Assembly (NCBI GenBank): GCA_018882795.1
Contig: VERJ01000004.1
Coordinates: 1 to 64,000 of the forward strand
Origin: Burkholderiaceae bacterium
Lineage (GTDB): Bacteria; Pseudomonadota; Gammaproteobacteria; Burkholderiales; Burkholderiaceae_A
Length of the DNA stretch: 64,000 nucleotides
Direction of reading: 5' to 3'
This document shows, in pieces, positions 1-8,710 of the stretch. The position numbers were made by a program, and so were the translations under genes. How positions within the stretch are numbered: position 1 is the first letter of the stretch; each line of letters begins with the position of its first letter. The notes below the pieces were generated by a model. The model saw only the letters and a program-made list of their open reading frames with translations, ran no database searches and had not been told where the DNA came from.

Positions 1-560
1 TCTCGTATCTGCGTCATGAGCGTCGGCCCTTGCCGATTCTGATCCTGGTCGATGTTTCTGGATCGATGGAGCGTTATGCGCGGCTGCTGCTGTCATTCCT
101 GCATCAGTCTACTCGCGGCGTTCGCCGCTCGGTGTTTTCTTTCGGCGTGGGACTCACCGATCTGAGTGTGGCCTTTCGAGAGCGTGACACTGACCGCATG
201 CTCACCCAGGCCAATGGCCTGATTCCGGATTTTGCGGGGGGCACACGGCTGGGCGAGTCACTCACCACGTTGCGCACCCGATACCGGAGTGCGCTGATTG
301 GCAGGCGCACGATTGTGCTGCTGATTAGTGATGGCCTGGATACAGGTGATATGGACCAGCTGGATCGCGAGCTGGCCTGGCTGAGTCGCCAGAGCCGTCA
401 TCTGGTCTGGCTGAACCCCTTGCTGCGTTTTGAGGCCTATCAGCCCATTGCTTCGGGCGCACGCGTGTTGGATCGGCATGCAGACCGCGCGATTGCGATT
501 CATAACCTGGCCCACCTGGAATCCCTGGCCAAGGCTCTCGCGGAATTGATTCGACTCTAG
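1..560 (+). CDS. VWA-domain protein, CoxE-like (5' end outside window)
   Basis: The reading frame is open to the left edge (codons from base 3, reading ...RHERRPLPILILVDVSGSM), so the start lies outside the window. The visible part is a von Willebrand A domain: a MIDAS-type DxSxS motif (DVSGS), a central GGTRLGESL segment and a later DGLDTGD acidic loop. An Arg-rich run before the domain is typical of CoxE-type proteins, which work with a MoxR-type AAA ATPase (CoxD) in maturing the metal centre of CO dehydrogenase/xanthine-oxidase-type molybdenum enzymes. The following xdhC and MocA-like genes support that role. The enzyme itself is not in view, so the substrate is unknown. Confidence 0.85.
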   Translation, partial: SYLRHERRPLPILILVDVSGSMERYARLLLSFLHQSTRGVRRSVFSFGVGLTDLSVAFRERDTDRMLTQANGLIPDFAGGTRLGESLTTLRTRYRSALIGRRTIVLLISDGLDTGDMDQLDRELAWLSRQSRHLVWLNPLLRFEAYQPIASGARVLDRHADRAIAIHNLAHLESLAKALAELIRL

Positions 561-617
561 AGGCATAAAATGAAGAACAGCAGCCTTCCTGTTCTGCTGT
601 GATTGTGAGAATTGAAT

Positions 618-1634
618 ATGGAAAATCTTGATGTCATCGTGTTGCGGCACTTGCGCGATTGGCGGCAGCAGGGCAAGCGTGCCTTGTTGGCAACGGTCGT
701 GCGCACCTGGGGATCTTCGCCCCGGCCCTTGGGTTCCATCATGGCGCTCTGCGAAACGGGCGCGGTGGTGGGTTCTGTTTCTGGGGGCTGCATTGAAGAT
801 GACCTCATCTATCGCTATACCAATGCGCGTTCGGAAAGGCATCCGGACGCGCTTGAGGACGGTCCCCCGGAACTGCTCCGTTACGGCATCACCGCTGATG
901 AAGCCCATCGCTTCGGTCTGCCCTGCGGTGGCACGCTTGAGCTTTTGTTGGAATTCAATCCCGACCCGCAGTCTTTGATCGATCTTGTGCAGCGGCTTGA
1001 GTCAGGCAGTCTTGTACGCCGAATCACTGACCTCAAAAGCGGCGGAGTGACGCTTGAGGCTGCGACTCGGGCTGATGAGCTGATCATTGATGATCAGCAC
1101 CTGGTCAATATCTATGGTCCGGAATACCGGATGCTGATTATTGGTGCGGGCCAAATGACTGAGTACCTCGCCACGATGGCACTCTTTACAGGCTTTATGG
1201 TCACAGTCTGCGATCCGCGCTGTGAATATTCTTCCTCTTGGTCTGTGCCGGGCGTGAAACTGCTCTCGGATTGGCCTGATGATGCAGTCAAAGCCTTTAA
1301 GCCTGATCGCCGCACCTGCGTGCTGGCGCTCACGCATGATCCGAAGCTTGATGACATTGCACTGCTGGAGGCCCTGCAGACCGATGCGTTTTATGTTGGC
1401 GCCATTGGATCGCGATCGAACAATCAGGCGCGGCATAAGCGCATGGTGGAGCACTTTGGCCAGAGCGAAGAAAGCCTGGGCCGATTGCGCGGGCCTATTG
1501 GTATTTACATCGGCAGCAAGACACCTGCAGAAATTGCGGTCAGTGTCATGGCCGAGGTCTTGGCTGTGAAAAATGCGGTCACCCTGCCACGCGATCTCAA
1601 CGTGGCCCACGCGAAGAACACCCAACAGACATGA
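618..1634 (+). CDS. XdhC/CoxI-family molybdenum-enzyme maturation protein
   Basis: A 338-residue protein of the XdhC/CoxI family. The N-terminal XdhC domain shows WGSSPRPLGSIM and GSVSGGCIEDDLI, and a Rossmann-like C-terminal half begins LIIGAGQMTEYLATMA. Family members bind the molybdenum cofactor, promote its sulfuration and deliver it to xanthine dehydrogenase-type hydroxylases. I chose ATG 618 over the in-frame TTG at 612 because it gives the usual short N-terminus (MENLDVIVL). The stop overlaps the start of the next gene (ATGA), indicating translational coupling, and a CoxE-like gene lies just upstream. Which hydroxylase it serves cannot be told from this window. Confidence 0.88.
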   Translation: MENLDVIVLRHLRDWRQQGKRALLATVVRTWGSSPRPLGSIMALCETGAVVGSVSGGCIEDDLIYRYTNARSERHPDALEDGPPELLRYGITADEAHRFGLPCGGTLELLLEFNPDPQSLIDLVQRLESGSLVRRITDLKSGGVTLEAATRADELIIDDQHLVNIYGPEYRMLIIGAGQMTEYLATMALFTGFMVTVCDPRCEYSSSWSVPGVKLLSDWPDDAVKAFKPDRRTCVLALTHDPKLDDIALLEALQTDAFYVGAIGSRSNNQARHKRMVEHFGQSEESLGRLRGPIGIYIGSKTPAEIAVSVMAEVLAVKNAVTLPRDLNVAHAKNTQQT

Positions 1635-2296
1635 AGGATGCTGGCCTGCCTGCAGCATCGGGTGTGTTGCTGTGCGCTGGCCGCGGTCGTCGTCTCGGCG
1701 GGATCTGCAAGGGCCGGATCCTGATCGATGGTGAGCCCCTGGTGGTGCGTCAGCTGCGCGTGATGCAGCAGTCGGGACTGCAGCGGGCTGTGGTGGTGAT
1801 GGGGTTTCAGGCGCAGCAGATTGCTGAGATCCTGGCACAGGCGAAAGATGAATTTTCCGCAATGGAAGTGGTGCCGCTAAGACTAGCGGACGACCAAATT
1901 TCAGATGACATCCAGGTCTCGGTGGCACATGGCCTGCGCGCGGCGGAGGCAGCTGATGCGCACTTGTTCATGACATTGGTGGACTTGCCGCTGCTGACTG
2001 CTGGCCATTATCAGGCGTTGCGTTTACATGCCCAGGCCGGGGGGGCTGATATTGCAATGCCCCAAAATGGTGCTGGCGTGCCAGGGCACCCCATATTTAT
2101 CGGGGCAACTGCGCTTGCCGCGATGCCACTTGCTTTACCGGGTTTTCGGTTGCGTGAGTGGATTTCCAAGGATTTTTTCCGGGTAAGGCCGATGATCACC
2201 GAGGATGCCGCCCATTTTTCTGATCTGGACACAGCCCAGGATGTTGCTGCACTCGCGCATGAATATGGTCTAAAGATCGTGATCCCCTCGCATTAG
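1631..2296 (+). CDS. MobA/MocA-like molybdenum cofactor nucleotidyltransferase
   Basis: A 221-residue NTP-transferase. The N-terminus holds a variant of the family signature (LLCAGRGRRLGG...KGRILIDGEPL), followed by VVVMGFQAQQI and a metal-site-like TLVDLPLLT. Such proteins (MocA, MobA-like) transfer CMP or GMP to molybdopterin; beside xdhC, the MocA role (making molybdopterin cytosine dinucleotide for a hydroxylase) is the better guess. The start codon overlaps the xdhC stop by ATGA. The usual Lys in the G-x-G-x-R-M-G-x-x-K signature is displaced by two residues (GGICKG), so activity is likely but not certain. Confidence 0.8.
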   Translation: MKDAGLPAASGVLLCAGRGRRLGGICKGRILIDGEPLVVRQLRVMQQSGLQRAVVVMGFQAQQIAEILAQAKDEFSAMEVVPLRLADDQISDDIQVSVAHGLRAAEAADAHLFMTLVDLPLLTAGHYQALRLHAQAGGADIAMPQNGAGVPGHPIFIGATALAAMPLALPGFRLREWISKDFFRVRPMITEDAAHFSDLDTAQDVAALAHEYGLKIVIPSH

Positions 2297-2305
2297 CGGT
2301 GGGAT

Positions 2306-3136
2306 ATGATCGCGGTCATTACACGCGGTAGTGCCATCAGGCGCATTCAGGGAGTGCCAGCCGACATCATGACCAATGAACTCAAAGAAGAGCTACTCGC
2401 CAGTGGCGTGACCTTGCACGAATTTGTCGCCAACTCCCTTGCTGATCGTATCAAGGCCGGTGAGTGGACAGTCGGTTCAGCATTGCCCTCCGAAAGCGTG
2501 TTTTGTCGCTTCTACGATGTCAGTCGTCATACCCTGCGCCATGCCCTCTCCACGCTGGAGGCCCAGGGCCTGATTCTTCGACGCCAGGGCGCGCCAACCC
2601 GCATCATTTCCAGGCAGCCTGCCATTCGCTATGTTCAAAGCGTTGAGTCGCCATCGGCACTGCTGCGCTATTCCGGCAACACTTATCGCGAAAATGAAAT
2701 AGAAGAGCATGTGGTCTGCGATGCCGAATTGGCGGAAGTACTCGGGGTGCCAGCAGGTTCAAATTGGTTCCACATCGGCGGTGCACGTCGGGAACAGGAC
2801 AGCCATCAGGTGGTGTCTTACAGCGACATCTACATCCTGCCGAAATTTTCCGATCTGGTGAAAGCGCAGGATCACAGTCGTGCCATGGTCTATGAGCAGA
2901 TCGAGCGCCGTTTTGGTGTTCAGGTCGAGCGGGCTACCGTGGACCTCTACGCCACGGGGCTTCCTGCAAGGCTTACCAAATCCATGCAGGTCAGCCGCGA
3001 CACGCCCTGCCTGGTGGTGGTCAGGCGTTACTTCGATCATGATGGAAATCTGTTCGAGATCTCGGTCACCCACCATCCCGAGCAGCGATTTGTCTACAGT
3101 CTGGAATATCGGCGCAGCGATCTGACAAAAACCTAG
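2306..3136 (+). CDS. GntR-family transcriptional regulator with UTRA domain (HutC type)
   Basis: An N-terminal winged helix-turn-helix of the GntR class lies at about residues 38-100 (ADRIKAGEWTVGSALPSE, SRHTLRHALSTLEAQGL), followed by a UTRA ligand-binding domain (about 115-270). HutC-type regulators repress nearby catabolic genes and are released by a small-molecule effector. The enolase-superfamily gene 60 bp downstream on the same strand is the likely target or partner. The start is uncertain: ATG 2306 and ATG 2369 (MTNELKEELL) are both possible and neither has a well-spaced ribosome binding site. The effector is unknown. Confidence 0.85.
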   Translation: MIAVITRGSAIRRIQGVPADIMTNELKEELLASGVTLHEFVANSLADRIKAGEWTVGSALPSESVFCRFYDVSRHTLRHALSTLEAQGLILRRQGAPTRIISRQPAIRYVQSVESPSALLRYSGNTYRENEIEEHVVCDAELAEVLGVPAGSNWFHIGGARREQDSHQVVSYSDIYILPKFSDLVKAQDHSRAMVYEQIERRFGVQVERATVDLYATGLPARLTKSMQVSRDTPCLVVVRRYFDHDGNLFEISVTHHPEQRFVYSLEYRRSDLTKT

Positions 3137-3196
3137 GCTGTTTTTTTTCGTGCATGGGGTAACCTTGCGCTCCAGCATCAACCCACGGGAGCTGCC

Positions 3197-4333
3197 ATGC
3201 CGATCATTGAATCCGTTGCCGTTACTGCCTGCGAGGTGCCGCTGGATCGTGTTACCTCGTTTTCCACCCGTACTGTTTCCTCACGCCACTATGGTCTGGT
3301 GAAGGTACGCAGCCGGGATGGCCACGAGGGCATCGGATTTTGCTATGTGGGCAGCCGCGCTGGCGGGATTCTGAAGTCTGCGGTTGAGTTACTGCTTGCG
3401 CCACTGCTGATCGGTAAAGAGAGTCATCAGACCGAAGGCCTCTGGCAGACGCTTTATCAAGAGGCGCTGCTACAGGGCAGGGCTGGCGCCGTGATGCGTG
3501 CACTCTCAATTCTGGATACTGCACTCTGGGATCTCAATGCCCGCTCGGTGGGGCTGCCGTTGCATGATTATCTTGGAAGCCTGCACCGCGAGAGCGTACC
3601 GGCATACGCCAGCGGCGGCTACTACCTGGATGGAAAGACGCCCGCCAAGCTTGGCGAGGAGTTGACGGGCTATGTGGCCCAGGGATTTCGTGCAGTAAAA
3701 ATCAAGACAGGTCGACTTTCTCCTGCAGAGGAAGAGGCCCGGATAGCGGCCGCCCGTGATGCAATCGGCCCCGATGTGTTGCTCATGTTGGATGCCAACA
3801 ATGCATGGTTCGATCTGCCCACCGCGATGGAATATATGCGCAGATTCGAGGCCTACGACCCATATTGGATTGAGGAACCCTTTTCACCCGATGCAATTGA
3901 TCTGCATGCGCGGCTGGCAGCCCGCACATCGGTGACGGTAGCGACTGGTGAGATTGAGGTTGGCCGCTGGCGTTTTCGTGAATTGATTGATGCCGGAGGC
4001 GCGGAGATTCTTCAGTCTGATGCAGCAGTGTGTGGTGGAATTTCCGAGTGGCGCAAGATTGCCGCCTACGCGGATTGTCGTGGTGTCACGGTTAGCCCCC
4101 ATTGGTTTCATGATCTCCATGCACCCCTGGTGGCGGCAACGCCGAATGCCCGATTTGTGGAATTTTTCACCGACGATCAGGTGCTGAATTTTCGCCGCCT
4201 GATCAACAACCAGTTACAGCTGCGCGATGGCCGTGTGGTGCTGCGTCAGGCGCCAGGCCTGGGCTTTGAGTTTGATGAGCAGGCGGTGCGCCGCTACGGT
4301 GGCCAGTGGGTGACGGTCTCCACACCGGCTTGA
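3197..4333 (+). CDS. Mandelate racemase/muconate lactonizing enzyme family protein (enolase superfamily)
   Basis: A 378-residue enolase-superfamily enzyme, full length for the family. The capping domain occupies about residues 1-130 and the barrel follows. Visible catalytic features: Lys168-x-Lys170 (VKIKTG) for proton abstraction; metal ligands Asp199 (LMLDANN), Glu226 (WIEEPF) and Glu252 (ATGE); His302 and His305 in PHWFHD. KxK plus a His fits mandelate-racemase-type sugar-acid dehydratases and racemases rather than muconate cycloisomerases, but the substrate cannot be read from sequence. ATG 3197 follows GGGAG. It is probably regulated by the GntR/UTRA gene upstream. Confidence 0.87.
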   Translation: MPIIESVAVTACEVPLDRVTSFSTRTVSSRHYGLVKVRSRDGHEGIGFCYVGSRAGGILKSAVELLLAPLLIGKESHQTEGLWQTLYQEALLQGRAGAVMRALSILDTALWDLNARSVGLPLHDYLGSLHRESVPAYASGGYYLDGKTPAKLGEELTGYVAQGFRAVKIKTGRLSPAEEEARIAAARDAIGPDVLLMLDANNAWFDLPTAMEYMRRFEAYDPYWIEEPFSPDAIDLHARLAARTSVTVATGEIEVGRWRFRELIDAGGAEILQSDAAVCGGISEWRKIAAYADCRGVTVSPHWFHDLHAPLVAATPNARFVEFFTDDQVLNFRRLINNQLQLRDGRVVLRQAPGLGFEFDEQAVRRYGGQWVTVSTPA

Positions 4334-4376
4334 TTGGACTCGGGCTTTCGGATTTTTCAGGCTAAACTTTCAGCCC

Positions 4377-4985
4377 ATGAGCGACCCCCACCACGATTCA
4401 AAGCTAGAGCAGGCAGCCTTTCGGCCGCTGCGTCCTATGCCCGCCTTGATTTTTGCCAGCCGCTGGCTGCAGCTGCCACTTTACCTTGGCCTGATCGTGG
4501 CCCAGGCGGTTTATGTGGTGCTGTTTTTGCAGGAACTTGCCCACCTGGTTCCCATTCTTTGGGATCCCAATGCCCTAGCATCGACTGCCTCCACCCTGGG
4601 CGTGAAGGCAGTGAGCAAGGAAATTGTGGTGATGCTGATGGTGCTCTCGCTCATCGATGTGGTGATGATCTCCAATTTGCTCATCATGGTGATCATTGGC
4701 GGTTATGAGACATTCGTGTCGCGCCTGGATTTGGAAGGGCATCCGGATCAGCCGGAATGGCTCTCGCACGTCAATGCCAATATCTTGAAAGTGAAACTCG
4801 CCACGGCCATCATCGGCATTTCATCGATTCATCTGCTGAAGACCTTTATTTCGGCCGATGCCATGTCGGACAAATCCCTGTTGTGGCAGACCATCATTCA
4901 TGTCACCTTCATTTTGTCGGCGGTCAGTATTGCTTGGATTGATCGGCTGCTCAGCCACGTTGGGGCCGGCCAGAAGCCTCACTGA
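4377..4985 (+). CDS. YqhA/UPF0114-family inner-membrane protein
   Basis: A 202-residue protein with four hydrophobic segments: about residues 34-56, 81-111 (VVMLMVLSLIDVVMISNLLI), 140-160 and 168-190. The FASRWLQLPLYLGLIVAQ start and LIMVIIGGYETFVSR segment are characteristic of the UPF0114/YqhA family, whose function is not established. Its last seven bases overlap the 3' end of the convergent PerM-like gene. The nearest upstream gene (enolase superfamily) ends 43 bp away, so it could be cotranscribed, though no functional link is apparent. Confidence 0.85.
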   Translation: MSDPHHDSKLEQAAFRPLRPMPALIFASRWLQLPLYLGLIVAQAVYVVLFLQELAHLVPILWDPNALASTASTLGVKAVSKEIVVMLMVLSLIDVVMISNLLIMVIIGGYETFVSRLDLEGHPDQPEWLSHVNANILKVKLATAIIGISSIHLLKTFISADAMSDKSLLWQTIIHVTFILSAVSIAWIDRLLSHVGAGQKPH

Positions 4986-5980
4986 TTTGTGTACCAGCTG
5001 CTGTCTTGATAGCGGCTTCTGATAAAGCGCAGGGCCACCAGCGTAATCGCTGCGGCGGGTAGGGCGAGCAGCACACCGAAAAAACCGAAGAGACTGCCGA
5101 AAAACATCAGCGCAAAGACCACTGCGACCGGATGCAGGCCGATTTTTTTTCCAACCAGTGTTGGGGTGAGCAGAAAACTCTCCAGCAACTGGCCCAGGCC
5201 ATAGATCGCCACAATGCCCAGCAGCGTAATTCCTGGTCCAAACTGCAGCGCGCCTGATATCAGGGCCAGTGCCAGGCCGATTCCAAATCCGATGTAGGGG
5301 ATAAATATCGCCAGTCCCGTGAGGATGCCGATGCCAACGCCTCCCGCCATGCCCAGGAGCGACAGCGCGATGGCGTAATAAATCGCCAGCACCATCATGA
5401 CCGAGAGCTGGCCACGTAGATACTGCGAGAGCAGCGCATCACATTCCTGCGCGAGGGACTTGACCGTGGGCCGAAGCCTGGGGGGGAGCAGCTCGGCGAT
5501 GCGGCCAAAAAAACTAAACCAGTCCACCAGCAGATAAAACACTACAAACAGAACCAGCACCAGGGAGGCCACCGCGGCAATAAAGCTCTGGACAGATGCC
5601 AGGAGCGTATCCAGCAGTCGTGACATCAGTACATCTGCATTTTCAGAGAACTGACGCGTGACCCGCTCGATGAGCGCCGCTTTCAATTCATCCCAATTCA
5701 GATTGATCTGCAGACGCTCGAGCTGCGGGCCAAGCCAGGTCTGGGTCCTCTGAATCCAGCCGGGCGCCTGTTCGCGGATCATGGGGAGATCGCGCTGCAG
5801 AATATTGATCAGTAGCACTGCGAGCGTGGACAGAGCAGCGATGCCAATCAGCACCGCAATCAGCGCGGCAACCGCCCGGTTTGCCCCGATGCCACAAAGC
5901 CGATCCACGATGGGCTCCAGAACATAGGCCAGAATGAGTGCGGCCATGAAGATTGACAGGACGGTGAGCATGGCTGGCAT
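4979..5980 (-). CDS. AI-2E/PerM-family permease
   Basis: A 333-residue polytopic membrane protein of the AI-2E transporter (PerM/YdiK) family: N-terminal helices (ILAYVLEPIVDRL), a hydrophilic stretch around QREL-like segments (QRDLPMIREQAPGW), and a C-terminal helix bundle with FIPYIGFGIGLALAL and VGKKIGLHPVAVVFALM, the family's most conserved region. Family members export small molecules, sometimes autoinducer-2; the substrate here is unknown. The frame is open further upstream (to 6121) but that would run into the divergent RraA-family gene, so I chose the ATG at 5980 (MPAMLTVLSIF), which starts just before the first membrane helix. Confidence 0.82.
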   Translation of the reverse strand: MPAMLTVLSIFMAALILAYVLEPIVDRLCGIGANRAVAALIAVLIGIAALSTLAVLLINILQRDLPMIREQAPGWIQRTQTWLGPQLERLQINLNWDELKAALIERVTRQFSENADVLMSRLLDTLLASVQSFIAAVASLVLVLFVVFYLLVDWFSFFGRIAELLPPRLRPTVKSLAQECDALLSQYLRGQLSVMMVLAIYYAIALSLLGMAGGVGIGILTGLAIFIPYIGFGIGLALALISGALQFGPGITLLGIVAIYGLGQLLESFLLTPTLVGKKIGLHPVAVVFALMFFGSLFGFFGVLLALPAAAITLVALRFIRSRYQDSSWYTNQ

Positions 5981-6020
5981 TTTTGCATGACTGGCCTGCA
6001 CTGGTAGTCTTACGGGCACG

Positions 6021-6572
6021 ATGAACAAACCCAAGCATTTTTCTTCCAAACCCCAAGGGCCCCAGTCGCAGCGCCTGGAGTGTCCTCCGACCACCGATCT
6101 GTGCGACGCGCATGAGGACATGCTGGCGGTGGGCAGCCTGCGTGTGCTGCCTCCGGTGTTTCAAAACTATGGTGGCGAGGCCGCCATGGCTGGCCCGGTG
6201 GTCACCCTGAAGTGCTTTGAGGACAACAGCCATGTGCGTCAGATCCTCGAAACCGCTGGGCAGGGCCGGGTGCTCGTGGTCGATGGCGGAGGTAGCGATC
6301 GATGTGCCCTTGTGGGCGGCAATCTGGGCCTGCTGGCGGTAAAGAATGGATGGGCTGGCCTCGTGGTCAACGGCTGCGTCCGGGACTCCCTGGAGCTCTC
6401 AGAGTGCGCCGTGGGTCTTTGGGCCATGGCCACCCACCCGCGCCGTAGCGACCGGCAGGGCGTGGGCCAGCGGGATATTCCGGTGGACATCGCTGGCGTG
6501 GTGGTGCGTCCGGGAAACTGGTGCTACGCCGATGCCGACGGGATACTTGTCAGCGACAAGAAGCTGGGCTAA
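6021..6572 (+). CDS. rraA: RraA-family protein (RNase E activity regulator or HMG/oxaloacetate aldolase)
   Basis: A 183-residue RraA-like protein. Diagnostic segments: [20 protein letters not shown], then CVRDSLEL (Arg-Asp of the aldolase active site), then [20 protein letters not shown]. The family includes RraA, which inhibits RNase E, and class II 4-hydroxy-4-methyl-2-oxoglutarate/oxaloacetate aldolases; the conserved Gly-Asn...Arg-Asp residues are compatible with the aldolase. An RNase E gene is in the same window but 9 kb away. The N-terminus has about 20 residues more than the E. coli protein. It is divergent from the PerM-like gene with a 40-bp gap. Confidence 0.8.
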   Translation: MNKPKHFSSKPQGPQSQRLECPPTTDLCDAHEDMLAVGSLRVLPPVFQNYGGEAAMAGPVVTLKCFEDNSHVRQILETAGQGRVLVVDGGGSDRCALVGGNLGLLAVKNGWAGLVVNGCVRDSLELSECAVGLWAMATHPRRSDRQGVGQRDIPVDIAGVVVRPGNWCYADADGILVSDKKLG

Positions 6573-6607
6573 CTGGTTAAAAAATTACCAGTCCGAAGGG
6601 ATCCTTG

Positions 6608-6636
6608 TTGTGACAAACGTGTGACGTTTTTGTGAC
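6608..6636. promoter_or_regulatory. Three TGTGAC direct repeats phased at 11 bp upstream of parE
   Basis: TTGTGAC at 6608, GTGTGAC at 6619 and TTGTGAC at 6630 lie on the same strand at exactly 11-bp steps, one helical turn. Read on the minus strand this is GTCACAA-N4-GTCACAC-N4-GTCACAA, the 7+4 layout used by OmpR/PhoB-type response regulators. It sits about 110-135 bp before the parE start in the only gap ahead of parE. The binding protein is unknown and the operator role is inferred. Confidence 0.4.
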
Positions 6637-6640
6637 CAAG

Positions 6641-6663
6641 TTTTCCACAAAATCTGTGGACAA
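6641..6663. promoter_or_regulatory. Inverted repeat with DnaA-box-like arms upstream of parE
   Basis: TTTTCCACA (6641-6649) and TGTGGACAA (6655-6663) form an inverted repeat separated by 5 bp. The left arm fits the relaxed DnaA-box consensus TTWTNCACA and the right arm (TTGTCCACA on the minus strand) differs at one position. It directly follows the phased TGTGAC repeats. It could be an operator or a DnaA-responsive element for the topoisomerase IV genes; two boxes are too few for an origin. Confidence 0.35.
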
Positions 6664-6742
6664 CTTTTTGGTCAGTAGGCGATTTCCCTCCCGCATTTTT
6701 CATTCTCCGAGTTGACACGCGACCAATTTTTTTATTCCAAAA

Positions 6743-8710
6743 ATGGCTGATCCAAGAAAAACCGGTTACGACGAATCCTCCATTCGTGTGTTGAAAGGCC
6801 TTGAGCCTGTGCGCCAGCGGCCTGGCATGTACACGCGTACGGAAAATCCGTTGCACATCTTGCAGGAGGTGATCGACAACGCCGCTGATGAGGCGCTTGC
6901 GGGTCACGCGAAAAATATTTCAGTACTGCTGCATGAAGACGGTAGTGTGAGTGTCACCGATGATGGCCGAGGCATTCCTGTGGGCAAGCATCCAGATGAA
7001 AAAATCTCGGTGGTGGAGATCGTGTTCACGCGGCTGCATGCGGGGGGCAAGTTCGATAAGAGCTCGGGTGGTGCCTATGCGTTTAGCGGTGGCTTGCATG
7101 GTGTGGGTGTCTCGGTCACCAATGCGCTGTCGCGGCGCTTGGAGGTCACCGTCTGGCGCGATGGTGGTGAGCATCGCATCGTATTTGCGGATGGCGATGT
7201 GATTGAGCCACTCAAGCGCATGGGTGCCGCATCCGGCCGCAGCGGCACCCAGGTGCGTGTCTGGCCTGATGCGAAGTACTTTGATGACGCAGCGATGCCT
7301 GCGCCTGAGTTGGCCCGAAGCCTGAAGGCCCGCGCCGTGCTGCTGCCCGGCGTGAGCACGCATTTAAAGATTGAGAAATCTGGCAAGGCGGAGTCCTGGC
7401 GTTATCAGGGCGGCTTGCGGGACTATTTGCTTGAGCTGATCAGTGGCGAGTCTGCTGTGGTCGATCCCTGGATGGGCGAGGGCTATGTCGGTGCGGGTGA
7501 TGACACCTTTGCAGTGGGTGAGGGCGCCCAATGGGCTGTGGCCTGGACGGCCGAGGGGCCGACTGCCCGCGAGTCGTTTGTGAACCTGATCCCCACCACT
7601 GCAGGGGGTACCCATGAGGCCGGCCTGCGCGAGGGCCTGTTTTCCGCAGTGAAGGGATTTATCGAACAACATAACCTCACGCCCAAGGGCGTGAAGATCC
7701 TGCCTGAGGATGTGTTTTCCCGTGTGAGTTTTGTGCTCTCAGCCAAGGTGTTGGATCCGCAGTTTCAGGGCCAGACCAAAGAGAAACTCACCAGCCGCGA
7801 TGCCTTGCGATTGGTCGCTGCCCAGGTGAGGGCGCCGCTGGAGTTGTGGCTCAACCGGGATATCGAGTCTGCGCGCAAGATCGCTGATCTGGCGATCCGT
7901 GCCGCCCAGACGCGTGTGCGCTCTGCGCAGAAGGTCGAAAAGAAAAAGGGCTCGGGTGTTGCTGTGCTGCCGGGCAAACTTACCGACTGTGAATCCACCG
8001 ACATCACGCGCAATGAATTGTTTCTGGTGGAAGGCGATTCAGCGGGTGGCTCGGCGAAGATGGGCCGCGATAAGGAATTCCAGGCCATTCTGCCGCTGCG
8101 GGGCAAGGTGCTCAACACCTGGGAGACCGAGAAAGAGCGGCTCTTTGCCAATGCCGAGGTCCACGACATTGCCGTAGCCCTTGGACTTGATCCCCATGGC
8201 GTGAATGATGAAATCAACTGGGCCAATCTGCGCTATGGAAAGGTCTGTATCTTGAGTGATGCGGATGTCGATGGCGCCCATATTCAGGTGCTGCTGTTGA
8301 CATTGTTTTTCAAGCACTTTCCGCAACTCGTTGAGCGTGGGCATGTATTCGTTGCGCGGCCGCCGCTTTTTCGCGTGGATGTCAATGCCAGTGGCAAGCG
8401 CGCAGCGCGCAAGATCTATGCGCTGGACGAGGGGGAACTCACCCACGTGCTGGACAAATTAAAGCAGGAAGGCCTGCGGGAAACCGCATGGAGCATTTCG
8501 CGATTTAAGGGCCTGGGCGAGATGAGCGCTGAGCAGCTCTGGGAGACCACACTGAATCCCGACACACGCAGGCTGTCAATGGTGGGATTTGGTGCTGTCG
8601 ATAGCCTGGACACCACCAAGCGTTTTCATTTGCTCATGGGCAGAACCGAGGCCGCATCCCGCCGGGCATGGCTGGAGGAAAAGGGCCATGAAGTTGAGGC
8701 AGATATCTGA
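6743..8710 (+). CDS. parE: DNA topoisomerase IV subunit B
   Basis: A 655-residue type IIA topoisomerase ATPase subunit. GHKL ATPase motifs: [19 protein letters not shown] and [21 protein letters not shown] metal site: [13 protein letters not shown] and DADVDGAHI. ParE rather than GyrB is indicated by the length (no GyrB-type insert), the opening [21 protein letters not shown] and the adjoining parC. The enzyme decatenates daughter chromosomes as a ParC2ParE2 tetramer. No clear Shine-Dalgarno sequence precedes ATG 6743. The stop overlaps the parC start by one base (TGATG), so the two subunits are coupled in translation. Confidence 0.95.
   Translation: MADPRKTGYDESSIRVLKGLEPVRQRPGMYTRTENPLHILQEVIDNAADEALAGHAKNISVLLHEDGSVSVTDDGRGIPVGKHPDEKISVVEIVFTRLHAGGKFDKSSGGAYAFSGGLHGVGVSVTNALSRRLEVTVWRDGGEHRIVFADGDVIEPLKRMGAASGRSGTQVRVWPDAKYFDDAAMPAPELARSLKARAVLLPGVSTHLKIEKSGKAESWRYQGGLRDYLLELISGESAVVDPWMGEGYVGAGDDTFAVGEGAQWAVAWTAEGPTARESFVNLIPTTAGGTHEAGLREGLFSAVKGFIEQHNLTPKGVKILPEDVFSRVSFVLSAKVLDPQFQGQTKEKLTSRDALRLVAAQVRAPLELWLNRDIESARKIADLAIRAAQTRVRSAQKVEKKKGSGVAVLPGKLTDCESTDITRNELFLVEGDSAGGSAKMGRDKEFQAILPLRGKVLNTWETEKERLFANAEVHDIAVALGLDPHGVNDEINWANLRYGKVCILSDADVDGAHIQVLLLTLFFKHFPQLVERGHVFVARPPLFRVDVNASGKRAARKIYALDEGELTHVLDKLKQEGLRETAWSISRFKGLGEMSAEQLWETTLNPDTRRLSMVGFGAVDSLDTTKRFHLLMGRTEAASRRAWLEEKGHEVEADI

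Noticed and set aside
258-908. Minus-strand open frame of 216 codons across the CoxE-like and XdhC genes
   Set aside because: Shadow of two well-supported plus-strand genes; the translation matches no family pattern. The same applies to other long antisense frames, such as 27023-27805 opposite fabF and 55549-55887 inside the symporter gene.
6641-6663. Replication origin near the DnaA-box-like sequences before parE
   Set aside because: Only two imperfect boxes, no A+T-rich unwinding stretch and no dnaA, dnaN or gidA nearby; kept only as a possible regulatory site.
6712-6740. TTGACA as the -35 box of parE
   Set aside because: The hexamer is perfect, but the sequence 17 bp downstream (TTCCAA) is not a -10 box, and the remaining distance to the start codon is only a few bases.
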